NCBI GenBank assembly: GCA_036850595.1
Contig: CM072152.1
Coordinates: forward strand, 14,955,207-15,019,206
Length of the DNA stretch: 64,000 nucleotides
Origin: Rhyacichthys aspro
Lineage: Eukaryota; Chordata; Actinopteri; Gobiiformes; Rhyacichthyidae
Reading direction: 5' to 3'
In this document: in pieces, positions 38,201 through 48,200 of the stretch
Layout of the letters: each line of letters opens with the position of its first letter
Position numbering within the stretch: position 1 is the first letter of the stretch
The notes under the pieces: generated by a model
Told to the model about the DNA's origin: nothing
Seen by the model: the letters and a program-made list of their open reading frames with translations, nothing else
The model's database searches: none
Program-made: the position numbers and the translations under genes

Positions 38201-41200
38201 CTGTTAAAAATAATACTTTTGAAATTACAAAACAATCAAAGAAGCACAAGGCTGTCAAGCCAAAGGTTGATATTACAAGTTCCTCGTCCAGAGCAAAAAG
38301 TTTGGTTCCCATGACACCAGTAATGGTTAAGTCCAAATCTTCTGCTGGAGAGCTGAGTACCTTTGATTTTAACACAGTAGTGCCTACACTGGCTTGTACA
38401 CCTGTTCAAAGGGTAAAACCTACAGCTTCAGCACAGAAGGCACCAAAGACCGCTTCTAAGTTACAGTTTCAAGTTTATGAAGAGTTGTCACCAGATCAAG
38501 ACAAAGCCCAACCTGTCCCTGCTGCCCCTAGACGCACAAGGAGGCTACGGTTTAAGGTGAGTGTTTCAAGGATTCATTCATTCATTCATTGTACTCTTTA
38601 ATAATGGTTTTCATTAATGTCATTAAGGCTGACTTTAGTGATGAGAGTGACTCTGAGGCCAATACTCAGGCAGCACTCAAAAAAGAAAAGGATGTCCCTA
38701 AAGATCACTCTACTGGTGATAGAAAGTCTGCCAGTAGCAGCAAAGCTGCCCTCAATCTACCTGCCCCTGAGAAGGCAACAGCCAAGAGACAGGGTCGGAA
38801 CAAGAAGAGCACAGCACTCATCCACATCACTTCATCTGAGGATGAACAGCCTGCCATTAGACGAGGAAGATCCAGGAGGGCAACTAATTGTGCGAAGTCA
38901 GAAACCAAACTGTTGGAGGAACCAGACAAAATGAGAACCATTGATGAGGAAATCTATGAAGTCTTGAACATGAGCATTGAGGAGCTTCGGGCATCAGACA
39001 CTGAAAATGACGATCATGTTTCCTGTCAAAGCAATGGTATGTGTTTTGTTTAAAAAGTATTATTAAGTATGTGTTAATATTTCAACACATGATATGTGCC
39101 AAGTCTGTCCTTCTTGATCCTATAGATACAGATTTTGAGGTCTTGAGAAGGGATATGGTTTTTGGTTTGGAGAAAGATGATTTGTTTGAGTTAAGGACGA
39201 GGGGTCATCTGAGAGAAGGCTCACAAACCTACGTGTCTCATGTAGACCTCCAGCCAGGTGAGGATTGATTAAGAGTTGGCAGTAGAGTAATATTAACACT
39301 ACAATAATTTGTAATAGATTTTTCTTTTTTTTTTTCTTCCTCAGACAATATTGCTTTGGACGATGTTAAGTCATTGCTTTGCTCAGCATGGTTGACCCTT
39401 CAGCATTTTCCCTCCCCCACCATCTACCCAACTGTGTGCGCTCTTCTAGCGTTGGCTACAGGACAACAGGATCCACAAACAACCGCAATGCTACATGCCC
39501 AATCACTGGGCATCTCGAGTCGACATCGCACTATCAGACATTTAGCCAGCTGTCACAAGTCAGAATTTGAGTTTCCTTTGTTACATTACTTTGTTGCATA
39601 ACACGTTTTTAATAATTAATAATAACTGTGCAACTTTACCCTTTTTTTCTTAAAGAAAGCTAAGAAAGAATTCAAGTGATCTAAAAGACAAGATGAATGC
39701 CCTGACTCTTAAGGACCTCAGCCCAACTCAATCAAAACCCTCTGCTACTCAAAGGCTTTCTCAGTTGGAGAACATCTTTTCTTTCCCCACTGCTGACACG
39801 TCTCATTTCCCAAAAAGTCACTGCCAAGAGTTTATTGAGCAAATTCAACACATCCCTCCAGGTAAACTGGTAATGTAAACTCATTATTGTTATGTATTGT
39901 TTTAAATAGTCTGTAATACTCTGTTTTCTTTGCCATTTTCCTTCCATTTCCCTATTAAGGAGTTTGTGTGTGCGTGATGTCGGTGCTGGGGGTAAAACCT
40001 GGGCAGATGGGCGACAGCATCCTCCTGTCTCGTCTTGAAAAGGACTCTGCTCCTGTCACCGTTCACATCCCAACCTCTAGACAGCAGGTCAGATCAATGT
40101 CTAAAGCTACTTTTGTGTCAAAACTAAAAATATAAACATGTACATAATTTGCTTAAAATATTTTGGTTTAAACCACAATGTTTTCACTGATTTCGTCATT
40201 CTGTTTTAAGCACTCTGTTCGCTGGATGGTGCAGGAGATTGATAACATTCAGGTGGAACAAAAGGTTGTAAGTTCTGTGTCTGATAAAGCCAAATGGTGG
40301 GAAGGTCGCAGAGCACTGGACTCTCGAGTTGAGGTAAGTTGGCAAAGGGACAAATATCTTACTTATGCAGACCTATAGGTTTGAAAATAATATTAAAGCT
40401 TTGATCAATCACCTGTCTTTTAGGAACTACTGAAAGAGATGGAGGGATTGCTGAGATGTTGGAAAAGCTTACTTCTCCCAGTTTCTTCTGACCCTGAACT
40501 CTCTAGACAAGCCCATAACCTCACTAAAGCTTTGTCTGCCAAAGGAGTGACAGTTAGTCAAGAGATGTTAAAGGTGTTTTTGTGTTATGTTTTTGTTTTC
40601 AAAATGAACAGTTTGTAGATGTTTTACATATCTTACTAAAACTTTGGTCTTGTTTTGCAGGTTCTGTTGTCTGCGGCCCCCAGTCTCTCCCCAGAAGATC
40701 TTAAAACATTTGCTTTTGGTGTTTGTCCACAATGGGACATAAATTGTGAGCAGCATCTCCAAACAGCTGTGTCCCAGCTGGCAGATAGAGAAGAGCGGAA
40801 GGGCCACGTTGTTCTCGTATTGGACAAGGTTCACCTTTTCTCCAGAATTTAGCTTACTCATTTCAGATTTTAAAGAAATTGTCTTTGTGTGGATAAATAT
40901 CTTCTTCTCTGCGCTGCAGTACCTGCAGAGGTTGCCATGGGAGAGTATCTCTATTTTAAGATCTCGCTCTGTGAGTCGGATGCCTTCATTGCACTCTTTA
41001 ATTGGATTAAGCATTGAGAAAGAGGTGAGATACAGTGCTATACTTTAATATGTACATTACATCTCTTGTTTCCTTTTTGTGATGAATATGATTTCTTTCT
41101 TTCTTTAGAATGACTCAAAGTCTATCTTGGAGCAGGGTGTCGATACAAAGAAGGTATTTTATGTCCTAGATCCTGATGGTAATTTAGAAAACTCAAAAGA

Positions 41201-41925
41201 GAGGTTCAAGGAATGGTTTAACAGGTCAGTCAAAAAAAAAGAGCTTAAACATAAATATTTACTGTTTCTTCCTATTCATCACATTTCTGTTATACTTGTA
41301 GTAAACCGGAGTGGGAAGGAGTTTGTGGTGTTGCTCCTGATTCTGGTAAACTGATAGAAGCTGTCACATCAAAGGATCTATATCTGTGAGTTTTTCAACC
41401 TAAAAGCTGTGAAAATATTAGCATTAATATTGATATTGGAAAAAAATATTTGTTAATAGCCTTCTCCTTCATGTTCTAGCTATGTTGGCCACGGTGCAGG
41501 TGCACGCTTTTTGGACAGCCAGGCGGTCCTAAAACAGCAGATGAGGGCAGCATCACTGCTTTTTGGCTGCAGTAGTGCTGCTCTGGCAGTGCGTGGGGAT
41601 CAGGAAGGACAAGGCATTATCCTCTACTACCTCATAGCAGGCTGGTGAGTTGAACAGTTTGTCACTTAATACAGACCTACGATAATATACTAACTGTACC
41701 TATTTTGTACTTGTGTTTTATAGCCCCTTTGTTTTGGGAAACTTATGGGATGTGACAGACCGGGATATCGATCGCTTCACCAAAGTCTTGCTGGAGTCTT
41801 GGTTATCCGCTGGCCGTGGAGCTCCCTTACTGGATTACATGGGTCCAGCACGTCAAGCCACACACCTCAAACACCTGATTGGTGCTGCACCTGTGGTCTA
41901 TGGCTTACCAATTCACTTGCATTAG
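32253..41925 (+). CDS. espl1: Separase (separin), cohesin-cleaving cysteine protease
   Basis: Cleaves the cohesin kleisin at anaphase. The 2178 aa (human 2120) come from 31 coding exons: 32253-32333, 32455-32757, 32838-33587, 33890-33991, 34063-34174, 34262-34389, 34541-34734, 34830-35072, 35160-35304, 35500-35659, 35766-35905, 36005-36139, 36241-36357, 36447-36618, 36705-36833, 36920-37076, 37187-37296, 37400-38556, 38628-39036, 39126-39257, 39345-39558, 39656-39861, 39960-40087, 40211-40333, 40424-40573, 40661-40828, 40920-41024, 41109-41224, 41302-41385, 41480-41644, 41724-41925. The N-terminal ~1000 residues form a helical TPR-like superhelix. A Lys/Ser-rich disordered linker (about 1270-1600) is encoded mainly by the 1157-bp exon. 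The C-terminal peptidase C50 domain has catalytic His2061 (YVGHGAGARFLD) and Cys2087 (LLFGCSSAALAVRG), each offset by 58 from human H2003 and C2029. Securin and CDK1-cyclin B are the known family inhibitors. Autocleavage-type ExxR sites are at 1563-1566 and 1586-1589. All joins keep frame. Confidence 0.96.
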
Positions 41926-42121
41926 GTGGTCACTTGATTAAACCCTTCAATAGCATGTAAATATATGAACATATGATTTGTTCATTGACATTATTTTAAC
42001 ATTTATTTTATATTTTACATTTTGGCAGGCCTAAATTACAAAATAGTTTAAACATTTTTAAATAGTATAGTGTAAATTTATTTTTAAATGTATGTTTTTA
42101 TGCACTTTTCCCATGGTTTTG

Positions 42122-42127
42122 AATAAA
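42122..42127 (+). terminator. espl1: espl1 polyadenylation signal
   Basis: AATAAA about 200 bases after the espl1 stop and 280 bases before the pfdn5 start codon. Confidence 0.7.
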
Positions 42128-42320
42128 TGCCTTCGTCCAATTTGTGTCTGTCAAATCCCACAGTTGTTTTTCATAGAGCAGTAAAGAGTATATAGTTGCA
42201 ACAATAAGGGTTGGGGTTAGCAAAATACCTAACATTTCACTTCAAGACAAAAAAAAAAAAAACTGTTCACATTCACATAAAAACTTGAAGCACAGTATTT
42301 TAGTTTCTTGTCAGACTTCC

Positions 42321-42334
42321 CCACAAGGGGGCAA
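42321..42334 (+). promoter_or_regulatory. CTCF-like motif between espl1 and pfdn5
   Basis: CCACAAGGGGGCAA on the plus strand, nearly the same core as the motif at 31647-31660 but in the opposite orientation. It lies 68 bp upstream of the pfdn5 start region. Confidence 0.35.
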
Positions 42335-42355
42335 TGTTTCAAATCAACGATAGCC

Positions 42356-42401
42356 TTCCGGAAACAGTTTCCTGAGGTCGGCTAAACATCACGCTTCCAA
42401 C
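42356..42401 (+). promoter_or_regulatory. pfdn5: pfdn5 promoter core with palindromic ETS site
   Basis: TTCCGGAA (42356-42363) is a palindromic ETS/GABP-type site only 38 bp before the ATG. The start codon context CCAACATGGCTG resembles the TISU element of housekeeping genes with very short leaders (about 10 of 12 positions). Together they suggest a TATA-less promoter with a short 5' UTR. Confidence 0.4.
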
Positions 42402-43861
42402 ATGGCTGTGAATCTCACAGACCTTTCCCTGTCCCAGTTAGAGGGTTTAAAAACCCAACTAGATCAGGTAATATGCCTTTATTTCATCTCTTTATGTATT
42501 CATATTTTTTTTTATAAACGGGCGTCTTAATAAACGAGTGTGGGACTTGTGCTAGCTCGCTCCTAGCTTTAGCCTCTCTTCAGGGGCTTTTCCGTGTGGT
42601 CCGTTTGAGGGGCTCTTAAATCACAAACGTTTTCCATAGAGACATTTCCATATGTAGTATTCAGACAAATATTCTTTTAACTCTTGTCAGCAGTGGTTTT
42701 ATATCTCATCGTATTGTGTGTTATGTTGAAACAAAATAAGCATATAATTCATCATTTCGACCACTTTTGTCCGTATTTTGATAATTTCTCAGAGTTCATT
42801 ACATTTGGAATAGTTTACCAAGTTTGCATGCAAATATGTACAATGGTCTTAGCAGCTCATTTACTAAATCCGCTACAATTTCTTTTTTCTGTTTTTCACA
42901 TTAAGCCTGTTTTACTCATCAGTCTCATTAAATATAATCTTTCAGGAGACAGAATTCCTGACATCTTCAATAGGTCAGCTCAAAGTTGTTCAGACCAAGT
43001 TTGTGGAAGCAAAAGATAGTCTGAATGTCCTAAATGAAAACAATAAGGGTGGGTATATGATCCTGTCCAGTTCTTTTTCAAAAACATACTGTATTATGTT
43101 CATATTGTCATACTTCTTTCTGCTCCCTCCATACAGGAAAGGAATTGCTTGTACCACTTACCAGTTCTGTATCCTTAAATTCTGCCCTCAGCAGAAGGCA
43201 TTTTCAAACAAGGTTCTCAATAAAACCTATCAAAAAATCAAAAAAGTACAACCCATAACTAAAGCTAAATACTTTTTTGGAAATGGATGCAGAGAGGACC
43301 CCCACATAGATTATGCTCTGTTGCTGTATTCAATGTCACATGTATAAAATGAGTCATATGTCAAATAAGTGTGTGAGAATATTACCTTGCCCTTGACACT
43401 TCTTAAGATGTATGTCCCTGGAACATTAAATGATGTGGAACATGTTTTAGTCGATGTTGGCACTGGATATTATGTAGAAAAGGTAAGCATGATCTTTCTC
43501 TTACATTTTATTTTAATGTGTATCTGCAATACATCAAACATTACAACTCTGTCACCAGAATGTTGAGGACTCCAAGGCTTTCTTCAAACGCAAAATAGAT
43601 TTCCTCACAAAGCAAATTGAAAAGATTCAGCCAGCCTTACAAGAAAAACATGCAATGAAACAAGGTACGTTGTTTAGTTTTACTGTATTTATATGAGTGG
43701 ATATCTGAAATAATGTCACAGTCACTAACTTGATCTTTAAGTAGTCAATGCTTAAACATTTTATACTCATTACAGCTGTGATTGAAGTAATGAACATGAA
43801 GATCCAGCAGATACAACAGAGCCAACAAGCATCACAACCGGTTGGGACTAACAAAGCCTAA
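42402..43861 (+). CDS. pfdn5: Prefoldin subunit 5
   Basis: An alpha-class subunit of the hexameric cytosolic prefoldin co-chaperone, which hands nascent actin and tubulin to the CCT/TRiC chaperonin. The mammalian protein is also known as the Myc modulator MM-1. The 155 aa (human 154) come from six exons: 42402-42467, 42946-43048, 43137-43168, 43408-43482, 43559-43664 and 43776-43861. The N-terminal helix (MAVNLTDLSLSQLEGLKTQL) and C-terminal helix (FFKRKIDFLTKQIEKIQPAL) form the coiled coil. Between them lies the beta-hairpin segment ELLVPLTSSMYVPG and VLVDVGTGYYVEK, nearly identical to human. Exon 3 is a 32-bp micro-exon. The start codon follows the ETS site by 38 bp, and the gene lies on the same strand as espl1, 0.48 kb from its stop. 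Confidence 0.96.
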
Positions 43862-44014
43862 AAAAATGCTTGTAGGTGTACCGTTTTGAATTAATGTGCA
43901 GAAACTATGTTTACCACTTCAGGTCATTAACATTGAATTTAGTTAAAAGGCTTGTTTCCACTAGAAGTAAGCTGACCTACCTTGTGTTAATGATTATTTA
44001 TATGCTCTTGTCAC

Positions 44015-44020
44015 AATAAA
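44015..44020 (+). terminator. pfdn5: pfdn5 polyadenylation signal
   Basis: AATAAA about 155 bases after the pfdn5 stop codon. Confidence 0.75.
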
Positions 44021-44129
44021 CAATTGAAGAAAATATTTGTGCTGTATCATTGTGAAACATGGGTCATTTCAACAAACAAATACTTGATAAAGAAACTGCA
44101 AAAAGTGGCTATTCAAATACAAGTACAAG

Positions 44130-44530
44130 CTGTTTTTGCCAAGGGTTTCAATGGGAAATGTGAACTCCTTGAATAATAAGATTGAACTAGTGTCTCTTCC
44201 GAAATACAAATTTTATGAGACTATCTCATGGTTACAGTTAATTTTCAACCAGGAGCTGTACCAGAGACTGTGTCCTCATCAGCTAAAGTGTTTGTATGTG
44301 CAGACCCATCATCCTGATGCCCTCTTCATATCAGTGTAGGCTGTATTTGGACCATCCTCTGAACACAGCTTTCGAACAAAAGAACACCCAGTGATCTGAG
44401 ATCAGTGAGCTGCAGGACTGAACAACACAAGAACATCTTCCCGACTGCCACAAGACTGTCAATCAGTCTATGGAAGAAGAAGTATCAATTTAAAGTGCAA
44501 GAACAACTGATTTTCCCTTTTAATAATAAA
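44130..44530 (+). mobile_element. Possible decayed non-LTR retrotransposon fragment
   Basis: The open stretch 44136-44339 includes GNVNSLNNKIELVSLPKYK. This resembles the N-terminal endonuclease start of fish LINEs (N-R-SLNNK-DEL). Downstream DNA (ATCTTCCCGACTGCCACAAGACTGTCAATCAGTCTATGG) looks like the 3' part of such an element before an A/T-rich end. It is short, internally deleted and non-functional. I rely on remembered family patterns, so the class is uncertain. Confidence 0.3.
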
Positions 44531-45264
44531 ATTTAGTTGAATTGACAATTGAATAATAGATAAATGTCACTCATCATGGTGATTATTTTCAAAATCTCAA
44601 GTCATAATAGTTCATTGCTATAATTAAAAGTTATTATTGTTGCTTGCCCTTTTTATCTTTTGTTTACGAACGCAAACTAACAAGCAAATCTCACGAGATG
44701 ATGACATTTTGTGTAATCAAGATGTGCAAATAAATAATTAGCTTAAGAAAACAAATGTTACACAAGCCCAGATACCCATAGTGCTCATAGTACTTTATAC
44801 TTAATGTATTTAAAGTCCGCAGGAGAGAACCCTCGTATTATTTCTAACCTCTTTATCTAAATATAGTGGTGCTGGAGGGGGAGGTCGCAGTGGGTCGTTG
44901 CCACGCTGCGCGGTGAGCGTTGTTGGGAATAAAGGCGGTGGGACGGCGTCAGCGAGGACACAGCTGCTGTCACATGTTGGATTAGCTGTGCATTGCTGAC
45001 TAGCAACACAACAACTCAAACACAGGAAATGCTGAGGAATATACAAAGCATTGCTCTAAAACCGTGAACAACATCGCAGTAAGAACAAGAAGTTCTCCGG
45101 AGTAACGCTGGTGTTGAACACACGGACGTGTGGCCGTCTGAAAGAGTCGAGAGCACGACGCGCGGAGTGGGGCCAGACTGACGTGACTTTGTACCTGCTT
45201 GGAAACACAGGTTTAAAAGAACCTGATTTAAAACTAACAATAAAAAGAAGTGAAGCCGGCCATC
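44531..45264 (+). promoter_or_regulatory. larp4: Intergenic DNA and CpG-rich larp4 promoter / 5' UTR
   Basis: AT-rich until about 44870, then CpG-rich to 45260 (GCCACGCTGCGCGG, GGGACGGCGTCAGCG, GCACGACGCGCGG), as expected for a CpG-type promoter. A CRE-like TGACGTGA sits at 45179-45186. The 5' UTR leads into the start codon at 45265. The exact transcription start is unknown. Confidence 0.45.
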
Positions 45265-48200
45265 ATGGTGAGTGTTTGGGCCTCGAAGGTAACACGCGAC
45301 AACCTGTTTGCGTCCTTCCTCCTGATTTAACCAGTCCACCACTGCTTAAAACCCTTTGTTAGAGAAATTATACTTTAAAGGCGCGAGTATCCACGCGCTA
45401 TTAAAATATACCTCATAACTTTAAAACACATGACCGGTAACATGTAGTTTACTACTTTCTTAACCTGTTCAAGGTTAGCAGAGCAAAGTCCGGCCGGTCT
45501 GAACTGGTCTGCCTGTAAACTTAACTAAGCTAATAGCGGTGTGGATGGTTACTAATTAACTTGATTGTTGGTAAAAATGTAGTGGAATAGAGTGTACGGA
45601 ATATTGACACTACGTGCAACTTCACATAATAGTACTGTCACATAATTCATAACCTGTCTTCTGACTACAGCCCAGTCGTCTTGTTAATGCTAGCTGTTAC
45701 ACAACTGTGGCTAAGTGGCTTAGTTTCTTGTAGTAAGTCACTCTAGGGCGCCACAGAAACTATAGTCGATAAAGGTGATCAGGGTTGGTTAGAAGTATTT
45801 AATTGCTGCAAGTATGTCGTTTTAATGTTTGCTTAATGCTTAGTGACTCGAGTTTTTATTTGGCAAGTTTTTTGGCCACACGTGAGCGCACGCTTGAGGA
45901 TGCATGGTGGTCATCGGCGCCATGTGCTTTTCCATTATGACACTCACAAGTCTTTTTAGGGTGGATTTCTAGCGAGCTTATGCATTGACACTAATAAATA
46001 ATTAATATTGACGAACAACAAGCAAATGTTTAGTGTCGGTATTAACAGGGAATTTACAACAAAGACGGATGATGTTCTGAATGGCCAAGAAAAGATGACA
46101 GGTCAAAATGTGCCTGGTGGAGTCACACTGAACCGGAGGCGGGCTGCGCTCTACATCCGCAAACGTCATCAGTGAGAGGCGGGGACAAGCCGAGTGTAAA
46201 CCAATCAAAACTCAGCTCTGTGTTTATGTGCAGAGCATGGATTGAGGGCTTGTTTGTTTGTAGAGATTCAGGACTGAATTAGTATGATTGTTATGATGCA
46301 TTGTTTATAGAACCGTTAAGTTGGACAGTGGAGAGTAAGGGTATAAAGCAAGTAAAAGAAAGGTGAATGTTTCATGTGATTGTATAACAATTTTTACCTC
46401 ATATTTTGGCTGTGCAGGTCACTACAAAGGGAACAGGTCTGAACCCCAATGCCCAGGTGTGGCAAGAGATTCCTGTCCACCAAAATGATGTCTTGGAGGC
46501 GACAGATGAGTCTGGATGGCCACACACCTACCCATCTCCCAATGATTGTGTTGATGGTATTACCCTTTTCAGAGTCAAAAGTCTGACTTAAATTAAAAAC
46601 AAAGACATTTTAGATATTGTAAATCTGATGTGAAAATGCTTGCCTTTCTTTTAGATTACATTGAATTTTCATCCTCTGAGGGAAAGGATTTTGGTATGGT
46701 GTATCCAGATAGTTCTGACTATGGCTCAGACTATGACCCTGTAGCCACAGAAGTTATAGGGAATGGCTCTGATTACCCTGATCTGGGCTATTTAGTATTT
46801 GACCCACAATACAATACACCAATTGAAGAGGACTCGTTGACAGATAAAACACTGTCTGAAGAAAGTCTGCGAGAATCTCTGAAGAAACAACTTGAGTTCT
46901 ACTTCTCCAGGTAAAAATAATCTGCAAATCATCTCACTGGCTTTTTAGGTCCATTTACATGTATTCTAAATATTACCAAAAATGCTCAAATTTTTGTATT
47001 TATGGCAAATTTATAAGTTCTAAGTCTAGAAATATACTAATGATGTTGATTTTTGAGTCACCTCATGAATGCTAATGGTTTAACATGTCTGTTCATGTTT
47101 CCAGGGAAAACTTATCTAAGGACCTGTACCTAATATCTCAAATGGATAGTGATCAGTTTGTGCCCATCTGGACTATTGCTTGCATGGAGGACATCAAATG
47201 TCTCACTACAGACATGGACCTTATTCTGGATGTACTCAAAGGTATGTGTGAAACCTCTGCTGCCATTTTAGGACTGCTAACTACTATTTGACACTCAGGA
47301 GGGTATCAAATAGTGGTTAGCAATTGGAGGCATGGATAGTATTTATTCATGTCTTAGAGACGCATGTTTAGATCCGCTTTTGTTACAGCCTCTCCTTTGG
47401 TTCAAGTTGATGAAACTGGTGAAAAGGTTAGACCGAATCACAGTCGCTGTATCATTATTCTGAGAGAGGTGCCTGAAACCACACCTGTTGAGGTAAGGCC
47501 ATTTTCAGCAGTACCAGTTTACGGTATTGAACGATTTTTGTTGTTATTGATTGTTGTTATAGACAAAGAACAAATGCTATTTTTACAGGACGTTGTGGCT
47601 CTTTTCAAGAGTGAAAACTGTCCCAAGGTGTTAAGTGCTGAATTTGCACACAACAGCAACTGGTACATAACTTTTCAGTCAGACATGGATGCACTTCAGG
47701 TAAATGTCAATATAAATTATGTCATTTATTTGTACTTTTATTTGAAGCTATACATTACACAGGGACATGAACACATTTTTTAAATCTGTTACTATTCAGG
47801 CTTTAAGATACCTAAGAGAGGAAGTGAAAAATTTTCAAGGAAAACCAATTATGGTAAGTTAAATTATTTGTAATTAATTTAATGTATAGGATTAATTTGA
47901 AGATGCAGAATGTGCAGAGGTTTGTGTACTTTTTATTACATAGAAGCCTATTACATACCTAGAAGTATGTAATGATTTTTTTGCTGTAGAGTACCTTTTC
48001 AATTATAAGTCCTTTTTAGACCCCAGTGATGATCAGTATCGCGCTTGGAAGGACCCATATGCACTGTGGCTGGCTGAGAGGAGCTTTTATTTCTAACTTC
48101 TCTGAATCTAGTCTTCACTTCTCCTCCTTCACTCTCATGCTCATCCATCTAATGCTTCACCCCTCTCTCCCTACTCTCTAGTCAGTGCAATGTTTAATGG

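Noticed and set aside
37980..38375. 131-codon antisense open frame inside espl1
   Set aside because: Mirror of the real coding exon 37400-38556; no independent signals.
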